The notes: generated from the letters alone by a model not told the origin. A stretch of 32,450 nucleotides of DNA from Rhizobiales bacterium 32-66-11 (GCA_002304505.1 NCEH01000089.1:1-32450); one strand, 5' to 3'. Shown: positions 7,787 through 16,968, counted from the stretch's first letter. A program made the numbers and translations.

Positions 7787-8593
7787 ATGAAGATTCATGC
7801 CGGCTACCGGATCGCCTATGATTGTCCCCAGCCGACCCCGATGATCCTGACGCTGAGCGTGCATCCCTCACGGGTCGGCGATCTGCTGAACCCCGACCGG
7901 GCGATGTTCGATCCGCCGATCCCAGCCAACACCTATCACGACAGCTTCGGCAATTTCTGCCACGTCATCAATGCCCCTGCCGGCCGGCTGACCATGTACA
8001 CCGACTTCACGATCCACGACGGGGGCGAAGCGGACATCTACGCCCCGCACGCCCAGCAACATGCGCTGTCCGACCTGCCGGTGGATGTGCTGCTCTATCT
8101 GCTCGGCAGCCGCTATTGCGAGACCGACCGCTTGTCCGACATCGCCTGGTCGTTGTTCGGCAACGTGCCCAAGGGCTGGCCGCTGGTGAGCGCCATCTGC
8201 GATTTCGTGCACCAGCGCATCACCTTCGGCTATGTGCATGCGCGCCCCACCAAGACCGCGTTCGAGGCCTATAACGAGCAATGCGGCGTGTGCCGCGATT
8301 TCGCCCATCTCGCCGTCGCCCTGTGCCGCTGCATGAACCTGCCGGCGCGCTATTGCACCGGCTATCTCGGCGACATCGGCGTGCCGCCGGACGGCTCGGC
8401 GATGGATTTCAGCGCCTGGTTCGAGGTCTATCTCGGCGATCGCTGGTACACGTTCGATGCCCGGCACAACAAGCCGCGCGTCGGCCGCATCCTGATGGCG
8501 CGCGGGCGCGACGCAACCGACGTCGCGATCGTCACCTCGTTCGGCCCGTGCACGCTCGCGAGCTTCCAGGTGACCGCCGACGAGGTGGCCTGA
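7787..8593 (+). CDS. Transglutaminase-like protein with Ser at the usual catalytic His
   Basis: A 268-residue cytoplasmic transglutaminase-like superfamily protein. The N-terminal beta domain (MKIHAGYRIAYDCPQPTPMI) is followed by the catalytic domain. Cys169 is present in QCGVCRDFAHLAVALCR. The motif that normally reads HAW is MDFSAWFEVYLGDRWYTFD here, so residue 209 is Ser rather than His, while Asp224 is kept. His227 three residues later (DARHN) is the nearest alternative. This may be a feature of the subfamily rather than a defect, and activity is uncertain. ATG 7787 is chosen because CGGAGA lies about seven bases upstream; a longer frame from 7613 has no similarity to the family. A strong terminator follows directly. 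Confidence 0.88.
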   Translation: MKIHAGYRIAYDCPQPTPMILTLSVHPSRVGDLLNPDRAMFDPPIPANTYHDSFGNFCHVINAPAGRLTMYTDFTIHDGGEADIYAPHAQQHALSDLPVDVLLYLLGSRYCETDRLSDIAWSLFGNVPKGWPLVSAICDFVHQRITFGYVHARPTKTAFEAYNEQCGVCRDFAHLAVALCRCMNLPARYCTGYLGDIGVPPDGSAMDFSAWFEVYLGDRWYTFDARHNKPRVGRILMARGRDATDVAIVTSFGPCTLASFQVTADEVA

Positions 8594-8615
8594 GCCGCAG
8601 ACAAGACCGCCGGGA

Positions 8616-8644
8616 GGGACCGCCCGGCGGCGGTCCCAGTTTTT
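8616..8644 (+). terminator. Rho-independent terminator
   Basis: A perfect 9-bp stem GGGACCGCC / GGCGGTCCC (8616-8637) with a CGGC loop is followed by AG and five T. It lies 22 bases after the transglutaminase stop and immediately before the convergent FtsK-like gene's stop. Confidence 0.8.
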
Positions 8645-8652
8645 AAGCCGGC

Positions 8653-11600
8653 TCAGAGCGTGCGGGCGCCGGTGAGGATCTCGCGCTTGCCGGCGTGATT
8701 GGCGGGGCCGACGATGCCTTCGGTCTCCATGCGCTCCATGAGGCTCGCCGCCTTGTTGTAGCCCACCTGAAGCCGGCGCTGGATATAAGAGGTCGATGCC
8801 TTGCGATCGCGCAGGACGATGGCCACCGCCTGTTCGTAGAGATCGCCGCTGGCTTCCCCGAGCGCGCCCTTGTCGAACACCGCGTCGTCACCCTCCCCGG
8901 CGCCCTCGGCCTCGTCCTCGCTGGTGACGGCATCGAGATATTCCGGCCCGCCCTGGGCCTTGAGATGGGCCACCACCTTTTCCACCTCGCCGTCGGAGAC
9001 GAACGGGCCATGGACGCGGGTGATGCGCCCGCCGCTCGCCATGTAGAGCATGTCGCCCTGGCCGAGCAGCTGCTCGGCGCCCATCTCGCCGAGAATGGTG
9101 CGGCTGTCGATTTTCGACGTGACCTGGAACGAGATGCGGGTCGGGAAATTGGCCTTGATGGTGCCGGTGATGACATCAACCGAGGGGCGCTGGGTCGCCA
9201 TCACCAGATGGATGCCGGCGGCCCGCGCCATCTGGGCGAGGCGCTGGATGGCGCCCTCGATTTCCTTGCCGGCGGTCAGCATCAGGTCCGCCATCTCGTC
9301 GACGATGATGACGATGAACGGCAGGGCGGTCAGGTCCATGTCCTGTTCCTCGAACAGGGCCTCCCCGGTCTCCTTGTCGAAACCCACCTGGACCTGGCGC
9401 TTGATGATCTCGCCCTTCGCCCGCGCTTCCGCCATGCGGGCGTTGAAGCCGTCGATGTTGCGCACGCCGAGCCGCGACATCTTGCGATAGCGATCCTCCA
9501 TCTCGCGCACCGCCCATTTGAGCGCGATGATGGCCTTCTTCGGATCGGTGACAACCGGCGTCAGCAGGTGCGGGATGCCCTCATAGACCGAAAGCTCCAG
9601 CATCTTCGGGTCGATCATGATCAGCCGGCAGGCCTGCGGCGTATGCCGGTAGAGCAGCGAGAGAATCATGGTGTTGATGGCGACCGACTTGCCGGAGCCG
9701 GTGGTTCCGGCCACCAGCAGGTGCGGCATGCGGGCGAGATCGACGATCACCGGCTCGCCGCCGATGGTCTTGCCGAGCGCGATCGCGAGCTTGGCATGGG
9801 CTTCGTCGAGATGCGGGCCCTCCAGCAATTCGCGCAGCCACACGGTGCCGCGCCGCCGGTTCGGCAGTTCGATGCCGATGACATTGCGCCCCTCCACCAC
9901 AGCAACGCGCACCGACACCGCGCTCATGGAGCGGGCGATATCCGCCGCAAGGCCGATGACGCGGCTGGACTTGGTGCCCGGCGCGGGCTCGAATTCATAC
10001 AGCGTCACCACCGGGCCGGGATTGGCGTCGATCACCTCGCCGCGCACGCCGAAATCCCGCAGGGTCTGCTGGAGGATGGCCGAGCTCTGGTCGAGGAATT
10101 CTTCCGAAAGCTCGAAATCCGGCTCCTGCACCGGCGGTTCGCGCAGCAGCGCGAGCGCGGGCAGCTCATAGGCCTCGTCCTCGTCCCCGCCATCCACCGC
10201 CGGCGACGGCTCGGCCGGAACCGGCGCGGCGGACGATGCGACCGGCACGAAGGGAGCGTTCGGCACGGAGGGAACGGCGGGCGACGGCGCGGGCATCCCC
10301 AATTCGGACCGGAAGTTCAGGCCCTGGAACGCCCAATGGAACGAGGCCCCGACGATGGCCGACAAAGGTTCCAAAGCAAGGGGCGCGGCGGCCGGGGCCG
10401 CATCGGCGGCGGCCACGGGCGCAATCGCCGGCTCGGGAGTGGAGGGCAGGACCGCAACTGGGGGGAGCGCGACCGGGGGAAGGGCGACCGGGGGAAGGGC
10501 GAGGGACGGGAATGCTTCGTCGGTCAGCTCTTCGTCTGCCAGATCTTCGTCCGCCTGATCTTCGCTGGCCAGATCTTCGCTTGCCGGCGCCGCGTCCACC
10601 TGCGTTTCGTTCACCAGCGCCGCGTCCGCCAGAATCGCCGGCACCGGAGCCGCGTCGGCTGATTCTTCGTGCACCGAGTCTTCGTCCGCGGAGTCTTCGG
10701 GCGCTGTTTCTTCGGGCGCCATTATTTCCGCAGTCGCGTCGTGCGGCGTGGGTCCGGGGAGCAGATCCTGTTCCGCGGCGGCGCGCGGGCTGACCTCGTC
10801 GCCGAGGCAGATGAGCCGGCCAAGCTTCAGCAGCGTCTGCGGCAGGGCGCGCGCGGGGCGCGGTTCGGACAGCGCCTCGGCACGGTCCTGCAAAGGAGCG
10901 TCTTGCGAGAGCGCGTCAGCCGGCGCGGCGGCGTGCGTCATGCCAACCGCTTCCGGCGTCAGTTCCTGCCCGGCGGCACCGTCCGCGACCTGATCATGCG
11001 CCGCACCGGCGGACGCATTCGCGGACGTGTCATCTTCCGCCGCACTTTCCGGCGCACGCGCGGCCGGGGCCTCGCACACGGCGGCGGCGTGGATCTGCTC
11101 TTGCGGCGCGGCATCTTCTGGCACCGCATCCTGCGGCACCGCATTTTGCGGCATCGAATCCTGCGGCGCGGCGATCTCGTCGCTTTCGCTCTCGGCGGCC
11201 TCGGCTGCGTGCCCTGCGATGGCGTGGGCCGCGCGGTCCGGAACATCGCTGTCCGGGGCGGCGCTTACCGGGAGGTCGGGGCCTTCGACGTCTGCGACCT
11301 CGACATCGCCGCCTGGGACGTCGCCCGCCAGTGCCTTACCCTCTTGCACATCGCGGCTTCGGCCTTCCAGCTCCTGGCCCGCGGCGCCTTCAGCGCCCGC
11401 AGTCTCGGCCGGCACATTGATACCGCGCGCATCTTCAGCCGGGGCAGCCGTCTGCTCCGCGAGGCCGGTGACCGCGACGGCGGAAAATTCCCCGATGGCC
11501 GCGCGCAGGGTTTCCAAGGCCACCGCGGGTTCCGCCGCATCGCTCCACGCCATGCTGGCGGTCTGAGTCTCGGGCTCGGTTTCCTCCACCAGAAAACGCC

Positions 11601-11973
11601 AGGTTGGGCCGGGCGTGGCGCCGGAATTCGCGCCGGGCGTCGGGGCGTCGGGGGCGGGACCAATCGCCTCGGGCGTCCCCGCGTCGCGGGCGGCCGGCGG
11701 CACCGGCGGGGCGGAGGTCACCTTGGGCGATTCGCCCATGCCATGGCGGGTGCGCAGGAAATGGTCCGGCGTGCGGGTGAAGCGGGTGTTCTCATCCAGC
11801 GTGAAGGGGCGCAGCCAGCTCGGCACCAGTTCCAGCGCGACCCAGGGCGAGAAGGCGGCCTCGCGGGCCTCCTTGGGCAGCAGCGGACGGCCCGCCGGCC
11901 GCGCGGCGCCGGCCTGCGCGGGGTTGAAAAAGGACGGCTCGTAGGTTCTGGGAGGGCGGTTTGAAGAAGGCAT
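8653..11973 (-). CDS. ftsK: FtsK/SpoIIIE-type DNA translocase without membrane domain
   Basis: A 1106-residue ATP-driven double-stranded DNA pump of the FtsK/SpoIIIE family, which segregates and resolves chromosome termini at the division septum. The alpha domain is at about residues 640-720 (SSAILQQTLRDFGVRGEVID). The RecA-like beta motor has Walker A GTTGSGKSVA near 756 and Walker B FIVIIVDEMADLM near 888, then MATQRPSVDVITGTIKANFP. A C-terminal gamma winged helix (about 1042-1100, SYIQRRLQVGYNKAASLMER) would read KOPS-type polarity sequences. The first ~640 residues contain no transmembrane helices. They are an Ala/Asp/Glu/Pro-rich linker with pentapeptide repeats, after a short N-terminal block (WVALELVPSWLRPF). 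Many relatives carry a separate membrane-anchored FtsK, so this may be the second, soluble paralogue. ATG 11973 is preceded by GGAAG. Confidence 0.92.
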   Translation of the reverse strand: MPSSNRPPRTYEPSFFNPAQAGAARPAGRPLLPKEAREAAFSPWVALELVPSWLRPFTLDENTRFTRTPDHFLRTRHGMGESPKVTSAPPVPPAARDAGTPEAIGPAPDAPTPGANSGATPGPTWRFLVEETEPETQTASMAWSDAAEPAVALETLRAAIGEFSAVAVTGLAEQTAAPAEDARGINVPAETAGAEGAAGQELEGRSRDVQEGKALAGDVPGGDVEVADVEGPDLPVSAAPDSDVPDRAAHAIAGHAAEAAESESDEIAAPQDSMPQNAVPQDAVPEDAAPQEQIHAAAVCEAPAARAPESAAEDDTSANASAGAAHDQVADGAAGQELTPEAVGMTHAAAPADALSQDAPLQDRAEALSEPRPARALPQTLLKLGRLICLGDEVSPRAAAEQDLLPGPTPHDATAEIMAPEETAPEDSADEDSVHEESADAAPVPAILADAALVNETQVDAAPASEDLASEDQADEDLADEELTDEAFPSLALPPVALPPVALPPVAVLPSTPEPAIAPVAAADAAPAAAPLALEPLSAIVGASFHWAFQGLNFRSELGMPAPSPAVPSVPNAPFVPVASSAAPVPAEPSPAVDGGDEDEAYELPALALLREPPVQEPDFELSEEFLDQSSAILQQTLRDFGVRGEVIDANPGPVVTLYEFEPAPGTKSSRVIGLAADIARSMSAVSVRVAVVEGRNVIGIELPNRRRGTVWLRELLEGPHLDEAHAKLAIALGKTIGGEPVIVDLARMPHLLVAGTTGSGKSVAINTMILSLLYRHTPQACRLIMIDPKMLELSVYEGIPHLLTPVVTDPKKAIIALKWAVREMEDRYRKMSRLGVRNIDGFNARMAEARAKGEIIKRQVQVGFDKETGEALFEEQDMDLTALPFIVIIVDEMADLMLTAGKEIEGAIQRLAQMARAAGIHLVMATQRPSVDVITGTIKANFPTRISFQVTSKIDSRTILGEMGAEQLLGQGDMLYMASGGRITRVHGPFVSDGEVEKVVAHLKAQGGPEYLDAVTSEDEAEGAGEGDDAVFDKGALGEASGDLYEQAVAIVLRDRKASTSYIQRRLQVGYNKAASLMERMETEGIVGPANHAGKREILTGARTL
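10454..10498. repeat. 15-bp tandem repeat in FtsK linker (three units)
   Basis: Three adjacent 15-bp units, the second and third identical (GCGACCGGGGGAAGG). On the coding minus strand they give the pentad repeat LPPVA-LPPVA-LPPVA. Confidence 0.75.
10516..10590. repeat. 15-bp tandem repeat in FtsK linker (five units)
   Basis: Five units starting TTCG (such as TTCGTCTGCCAGATC). On the minus strand they encode acidic pentads of the type ASEDL-ASEDQ-ADEDL-ADEEL. Units are diverged but strictly in register. Confidence 0.75.
10666..10725. repeat. 15-bp tandem repeat in FtsK linker (four units)
   Basis: Four units (such as TTCGTCCGCGGAGTC), in the same 15-base phase as the array at 10516-10590. 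They encode pentads such as APEDS-ADEDS-VHEES. The shared phase suggests one ancestral array split by diverged sequence. Confidence 0.65.
11101..11175. repeat. 15-bp tandem repeat in FtsK linker (five units)
   Basis: Five diverged units (such as CTGCGGCACCGCATT). On the minus strand they encode pentads SMPQN-AVPQD-AVPED-AAPQE. They lie within the coding frame and keep it. Confidence 0.75.
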
Positions 11974-12530
11974 GATCTTCCATGACCCGGAGGGCCGGCC
12001 GAGCCGGCCGCGTTGTCTCCAGGGATACGGAGTGCGGCGTTAACAGGAGGTTTTAGGAGACCGCTCCGCCCACAGGCGGAAGAGCGGGCCACAGGCGAAA
12101 GAGCGGGAACGCCGGTTTTGTTTGGCGGCGCACAAATATCAATTTTTTCCACCACGCATCGATGCAATGACTATTTTCGACCCGGTCCAACTTGTTAACC
12201 ATAAGCTTTTTTACAGACCGTGTTGAAAAACAACAGCGGTGGGGATAGCGTCCATTATAACGTCTTTTGCTCGGCTTTTCTTTTCCGTTCGGATTATCGC
12301 CCCATGAGACGCGCGCCCAGTGCAGCCGCCGAAACCCACGGCCTCGCCGCCGCTGCGACGGCTTCGCGCACGAGTGATGCACGCGTGCGGCGCGCCGTGC
12401 CAGCCCTCCGCGCCGCGTTTTCGCTTTCAAGCATCGCCTGTCCAACCGCCGTCCGGGACACCTGACCGCCGCGCCGGCGTGCTCGTCCCACCAGCCCATG
12501 CCCTCGCAATCCCACCTCAGAGGTCCTCAC
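11974..12530. other. Divergent promoter region between ftsK and fumC
   Basis: 557 bases without a supported gene. The segment 12115-12300 is clearly AT-richer than the flanks and should hold promoters for both divergent genes. A GC-rich palindrome (GGCCGG-CCGA-GCCGGCC) lies near 11993-12010, just upstream of the ftsK start. I find no DnaA boxes, and small frames here have no recognisable domains. Confidence 0.5.
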
Positions 12531-13943
12531 GTGACTGACATGCGCAAGGAAACCGACAGCCTCGGTGAAGTCGAAGTTCCGGCGGACAAGCTGTGGGGCG
12601 CACAGACCCAGCGCTCGCTCGAGCATTTCAGCATCGGCACGGATCTGATGCCGCGCGAGATGATCGCCGCCTATGCGCTCCTCAAGAAGGCGGCGGCGCG
12701 GGCGAACCATGCGGGCGGGCGCCTTCCGGAAGAGCCCTATAAGCTGATCGTGCAGGTATGCGACGAACTGCTCGCCGGGCAGCACCGGGACATGTTCCCG
12801 CTGCACGTGTGGATGACCGGCAGCGGCACCCAGTTCAACATGAACGTCAATGAGGTGATCTCCAACCGCTGCTGCCAGCTCGCGGGCACGCCGCTCGCCA
12901 GCAAGGCGCCGGTGCACCCGAACGACCATGTGAACATGTCGCAGTCGTCGAACGACAGCTTTCCCTCCGCCATGCATATCGCGGTGGGCGTGAACGCCAC
13001 CCAGCGCCTGATCCCGGCGGTGCAGGCGCTGCACGACGCGATCTCGGCCAAGGCCGAGGAATGGGCGGACATCGTCAAGATCGGCCGCACCCACATGCAG
13101 GATGCGACCCCGCTCACGCTCGGCCAGGAATGGTCCGGCTATGCCGGCATGCTGGCGGACGATATCGAACGCCTTCAGGACGCGCTGAAGGGCGTCTACC
13201 GCCTCGCCCTCGGCGGTACGGCGGTGGGCACCGGCATCAATGCGGCGCCGGGATTTGCCGAGGCGGTGGCGGACGAGATCGCCGGCCTCACCGGCCTGCC
13301 CTATGTCACCGCGCCGAACAAGTTCACGGTCCAGGGCGCCCATGACGCTCTGGTGCAATTCTCCGGCACGCTGCGCACGCTCGCCGCCTCGCTCTACAAG
13401 ATCGGCAACGACATCCGCCTCATGTCGTGCGGCCCGCGCGCCGGCTTTGCCGAGCTCATCATCCCGGAGAACGAGCCCGGCTCCTCCATCATGCCGGGCA
13501 AGGTCAACCCGACCCAGGCCGAGGCGCTCACCATGATCGCCGTGCAGATGATGGGCAACGACGTCAGCGTCGGCTTCGGCGGCGCCAGCGGCTATCTGGA
13601 GATGAATGTCTACAAGCCGCTGATCATCTTCAACATCGCCCATTCCATCACCATCGCGTCCGACGGCTGCACCAATTTCCGCAAGTTCCTGGTGGAGGGC
13701 ACCAAGCCCAACCGCAAGAAGATCCAGGAATATGTCGACCGCTCGCTGATGCTGGTGACCGCGCTCGCCCCGGTCATCGGCTATGACAAGGCCTCCAAGA
13801 TCGCCCACCACGCCATGGACAACGACCTCACCCTGAAGGAAGCCGCGCTGGCGCTGGAATTCGTCACCGAGGAAGAATTCCTGCGCGTGGTGGACCCGGC
13901 CAAGATGGTGAAGCCCTATGTCGCGCAGGAGGAAGGCCACTGA
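12531..13943 (+). CDS. fumC: Class II fumarate hydratase (fumarase C)
   Basis: A 470-residue TCA-cycle enzyme converting fumarate to L-malate as a cytoplasmic homotetramer. It has the family start KETDSLGEVEVPADKLWGAQ, the substrate-site block TGSGTQFNMNVNEVISNR, HPNDHVNMSQSSNDSFPSAM, the GRTHMQDATPLTLGQE block, and the superfamily signature GSSIMPGKVNPTQAEALTM near residues 317-335 with the active-site Ser on its flexible loop. Length matches the family. Aspartase is the main alternative, but the sequence follows FumC throughout. I start it at GTG 12531 because CAGAGG lies about eight bases upstream; ATG 12540 would be too far. Confidence 0.95.
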   Translation: MTDMRKETDSLGEVEVPADKLWGAQTQRSLEHFSIGTDLMPREMIAAYALLKKAAARANHAGGRLPEEPYKLIVQVCDELLAGQHRDMFPLHVWMTGSGTQFNMNVNEVISNRCCQLAGTPLASKAPVHPNDHVNMSQSSNDSFPSAMHIAVGVNATQRLIPAVQALHDAISAKAEEWADIVKIGRTHMQDATPLTLGQEWSGYAGMLADDIERLQDALKGVYRLALGGTAVGTGINAAPGFAEAVADEIAGLTGLPYVTAPNKFTVQGAHDALVQFSGTLRTLAASLYKIGNDIRLMSCGPRAGFAELIIPENEPGSSIMPGKVNPTQAEALTMIAVQMMGNDVSVGFGGASGYLEMNVYKPLIIFNIAHSITIASDGCTNFRKFLVEGTKPNRKKIQEYVDRSLMLVTALAPVIGYDKASKIAHHAMDNDLTLKEAALALEFVTEEEFLRVVDPAKMVKPYVAQEEGH

Positions 13944-14095
13944 GCCTTCCCCCGGCGGCATAGCCGCAGGCCCCGCGCCAGGGCGGCGCGATAAAGTCTT
14001 GTCCCAGGCGGTGCAGCCCAACGGCCGCACCGCCGCCTTGTCCCCTCGCCTTCAAGAACCGCGCAACAAGATCGAACTCTTCCGGAGGTTCCCCC

Positions 14096-15660
14096 ATGTC
14101 CGCGCCGAGCAACCAGACCGCCCTGCAAGGGGCCGAGCTGCTTCACAATCCCATCCTCAATCGCGGCAGCGCCTTTGCGGTCGAAGACCGGGCGCGGCTC
14201 GGCCTGGAAGGATTCCTGCCGCCGGTCGCGGATACGCTGGAAACCCAGGTCTCCCGCGTCCACCTGCAATTGGCGCAGCTCGACAATGACCTCCAGAAAT
14301 ATCTGCTGCTGAGCGACCTCCAGGCGCGCAACGAAACCTTGTTCTATGCGGTGCTGATGTCCGACCCGGCGGTGTTCATGCCGCTGGTCTACACCCCGAC
14401 CGTGGGCGAGGCGTGCCAGAAGTTCGACCATGTGCTGCGCGCCACGCGCGGCATGTACCTGCCGATCACGCTGAAGGGCCGCCTGAAGGAGGTGCTCTCC
14501 CATTGGCCGCAGAGCGACGTGCGCTTCATCGTGGTGACCGACGGCGAGCGCATCCTCGGGCTCGGCGACCTCGGCGTCGGCGGCATGGGCATACCGGTGG
14601 GCAAGCTCTCGCTCTATACGGTGTGCGCCGGCGTGCCGCCGGAGCTGACCTTGCCGATCACGCTCGACGTCGGCACCAATAATGCGGCGCTGCTGGAAGA
14701 CCCGCTCTATCTCGGCCTGCGGCAGAACCGCGTGCGCGGCGCCGAATATGACGCGTTCATCGACGAATTCGTCACCGCCGTGACCGAGCTTTTTCCCCGC
14801 TGCTGCCTGCAATGGGAAGATTTCGCCAATATCAACGCGGTGCCGATCCTGGAGCGCTACCGGGACAAGATCTGCACCTATAATGACGATATCCAGGGCA
14901 CGGCGGCGGTCGCGGTCGCGGGCATTTATGGCGCGCTGCGCATCTCCAAGCAGAAGCTGACCGAACAGACCTTCCTGTTCCTCGGCGGCGGCTCCGCGGC
15001 CACCGGCATTGCCGAATTGATCAGCCAGGCCATGGTGCTGGAAGGCGCGACGATCGAGGAAGCGCGGGCGCGCAACTGGCTGTTCGACGTCAACGGCCTG
15101 ATGGTCAATTCCCGCACCGACATCGCCGGCTTCCAGAAGCCCTTCACCCACGACCACGCGCCGGTGGGTTCGTTCGTCGAGGCGATCGAGGCGATCCGGC
15201 CCACCGGCATCGTCGGGGTGAGCACGGTGCCGAAGCTGTTCAACCAGGCTGTCATCCAGGCCATGTCGAAGATCAACGCGCGGCCGATCATCTTCCCTTA
15301 TTCCAATCCCACGTCGCGCTCGGAATGCACGGCGGACGAGGCCTATCGCTGGTCGGAGGGGCAGGCGATCTTCGCCAGCGGCAGCCCGTTATGGCGGTGC
15401 TGGCCACCGAGGCCACCCGCGTGACCGAGGCCATGTTCATCGTCGCCGCCAAGGCGGTGGCCGAGCAGGTCACCGATGCGGATCTCGACAAGGGCCTGAT
15501 CTATCCGCCGCAGAGCGATATCCGCAAGGCCTCGCTCCATGTGGCGGTGCGCATCGCGGAATATGTCTTCGACAATGGCCTCGCGCAGGTTCCGCGCCCG
15601 GCGGATATCGCGGCCCATATCGCGGCGCTCGCCTATCTCCCGGCCTATCCCGCGGTCTGA
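14096..15660 (+). pseudogene. maeA: NAD-dependent malic enzyme, broken by internal deletion and frameshift
   Basis: Oxidative decarboxylation of malate to pyruvate. The first 430 residues are intact: Tyr99 in VYTPTVGEACQ, Lys170 in GIPVGKL, metal ligands Glu241/Asp242 (EDFANINA) and Asp in YNDDIQGTAAV, and the NAD site FLGGGSAATG. After FASGSP (about base 15388) the frame runs out at 15424. In another frame the protein resumes as VLATEATRVTEAMFIVAA, continues KGLIYPPQSDIRKASLHVAV and ends at 15660. The missing stretch of about 25-27 residues normally holds the conserved GQGNN-x-YIFPG block, including a malate-binding Asn. It is therefore a small deletion of about 80 bases that also shifts the frame. 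GGAGG precedes the ATG. It follows fumC, a sensible neighbour, and the thrE-like gene follows after 6 bases. Confidence 0.85.
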
Positions 15661-15666
15661 GGCGCC

Positions 15667-16968
15667 ATGATCCCACCAGCTCCGGCGCCATCCCCCGATG
15701 ACGCCTTCGCGGTTGTCTGTGCGGCCGCGAAACTCCTCTATGCCAACGGGCAGACCACCGAGCGGACAGTCCTGAACGCGGAGCGGTTCGCTCGCGCGCT
15801 GGGCCTTCGCGTCACGGTCTTTCCCACCTGGGGCGAGCTGGTGATTCGCATGGAGGCGCCGACCGCCTCCGGCCTCGCGCGGGTGGAGGCCATCGCCGCC
15901 GCGCCGGCGGGGGTGGACATGAACAAGGTGACGCTGACCCTGCGCGTCATCGACCGGGTGTGCGACGCCCGCCCGGACGCTCGCATGGACGCGGCGGGCG
16001 CCCGCAAGGAGCTGGAGGCCATCGCCGGCCTGCCGCCGGTCTCGGCGCTGCGCTTCGTGGTGCTGGCGGCGGCCGGGGCGGCGGCGCTCTCCGTCATCTT
16101 CGGCGCGGCCGACCTTGCGACCCTCGCGCTGGTCGCGCTCAGCGCCGGAGCGGGCGCGGCGCTGCGGCGCGCGCTCGCCCACGTCGCGAAGAATTTCCTG
16201 GCGCAGCCCCTGTGCGCCGCACTCCTCGCCGGCCTCATCGCTGCGGCCGCCTCGCACCTTCTGCCGGGCGCCAATCTCTATCTGGTGGCCCTGTGCCCAT
16301 GCATGGTGCTGGTGCCGGGCCCGCATCTGCTGAACGGCGCGCTGGATCTCGCCCACATGCGCATCGGCCTCGGCGGCGCCCGCTTCGGCTTCGCGGGCCT
16401 GATCATCCTGCTGATTTCCGTCGGGCTGATCGCGGGTCTCTCCCTCGGCGTCGCCGGCCTGCCGGCGCCGGGCCCCGCGGCGCCGGTTCCGCTGGCCTAT
16501 GACGTGATCGCCGCCGGCATTGCCGTCGCCGCCTTCGGCACGTTCTTTTCCATGCCGTGGCGCACGCTGCCGATCCCCATCGCCATCGGCATGCTGGCCC
16601 ATGCGAGCCGCTGGCTGGCGATCGCCGACGGCGCGAGCCTTGCGGGCGGGGCGCTGGTGGCGTGCCTGATCGCGGCAACCCTGGTGACGCCGATCGCGAA
16701 TCGCCTGCACCTGCCGTTCGCCGCCTTCGCCTTCGCCTCGGTGGTGTCGCTGATTCCCGGCGTGTTCCTGTTCCGCATGGCGGCGGGCATGGTCGCCCTG
16801 CTCAATGCCGGCCCCGCGGCCGCGCCCGCCCTGCTGCTCCCGCCGATCCAGGACGGCACCACGGCGGCGGCGATTCTGCTGGCCATGGCGTTCGGCCTGA
16901 TCCTGCCGAAAATGCTGCTGGAACGCCTGTTCCCCAAATGGGCCGGCCTGTCGGCGAACCAGCCTTAG
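15667..16968 (+). CDS. Threonine/serine exporter family protein (ThrE-like)
   Basis: A 433-residue inner-membrane protein of the ThrE family. A soluble N-terminal domain (residues 10-130; LLYANGQTTERTVLNAERFA and TVFPTWGELVIRM, then VDMNKVTLTLRVID) precedes about ten hydrophobic helices. These include the ThrE motif LCPCMVLVPGPHLLNGALDL and the C-terminal ThrE_2-like half with FASVVSLIPGVFLFRMAAG. Characterised members export threonine and serine by proton antiport; the substrate here is not proven. The start ATG is six bases after the malic enzyme stop, with GAGGCGCC before it, so the two are probably one transcript. Length and domains look complete. Confidence 0.88.
   Translation: MIPPAPAPSPDDAFAVVCAAAKLLYANGQTTERTVLNAERFARALGLRVTVFPTWGELVIRMEAPTASGLARVEAIAAAPAGVDMNKVTLTLRVIDRVCDARPDARMDAAGARKELEAIAGLPPVSALRFVVLAAAGAAALSVIFGAADLATLALVALSAGAGAALRRALAHVAKNFLAQPLCAALLAGLIAAAASHLLPGANLYLVALCPCMVLVPGPHLLNGALDLAHMRIGLGGARFGFAGLIILLISVGLIAGLSLGVAGLPAPGPAAPVPLAYDVIAAGIAVAAFGTFFSMPWRTLPIPIAIGMLAHASRWLAIADGASLAGGALVACLIAATLVTPIANRLHLPFAAFAFASVVSLIPGVFLFRMAAGMVALLNAGPAAAPALLLPPIQDGTTAAAILLAMAFGLILPKMLLERLFPKWAGLSANQP

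Noticed and set aside
8695..10662. 655-residue plus-strand frame, and another at 10669-11964
   Set aside because: Both are antisense to the FtsK-type gene. High GC at third positions leaves such frames open; compositions are unprotein-like.
10454..11175. CRISPR-like spaced repeats
   Set aside because: They are 15-bp contiguous coding repeats that keep the FtsK frame, without spacers or palindromic direct repeats.
12040..12054. CtrA-like TTAA-N7-TTTT upstream of ftsK
   Set aside because: The second half-site does not match TTAA, and a single imperfect match in a promoter is weak evidence.
12115..12300. AT-rich segment as a replication origin
   Set aside because: No DnaA boxes and no origin-linked genes adjacent. 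parS suggests proximity to the origin but not this location.
12294..15157. Long minus-strand frames opposite fumC and the malic enzyme
   Set aside because: They are mirror frames of well-supported genes, with no recognisable motif and no ribosome binding sites.
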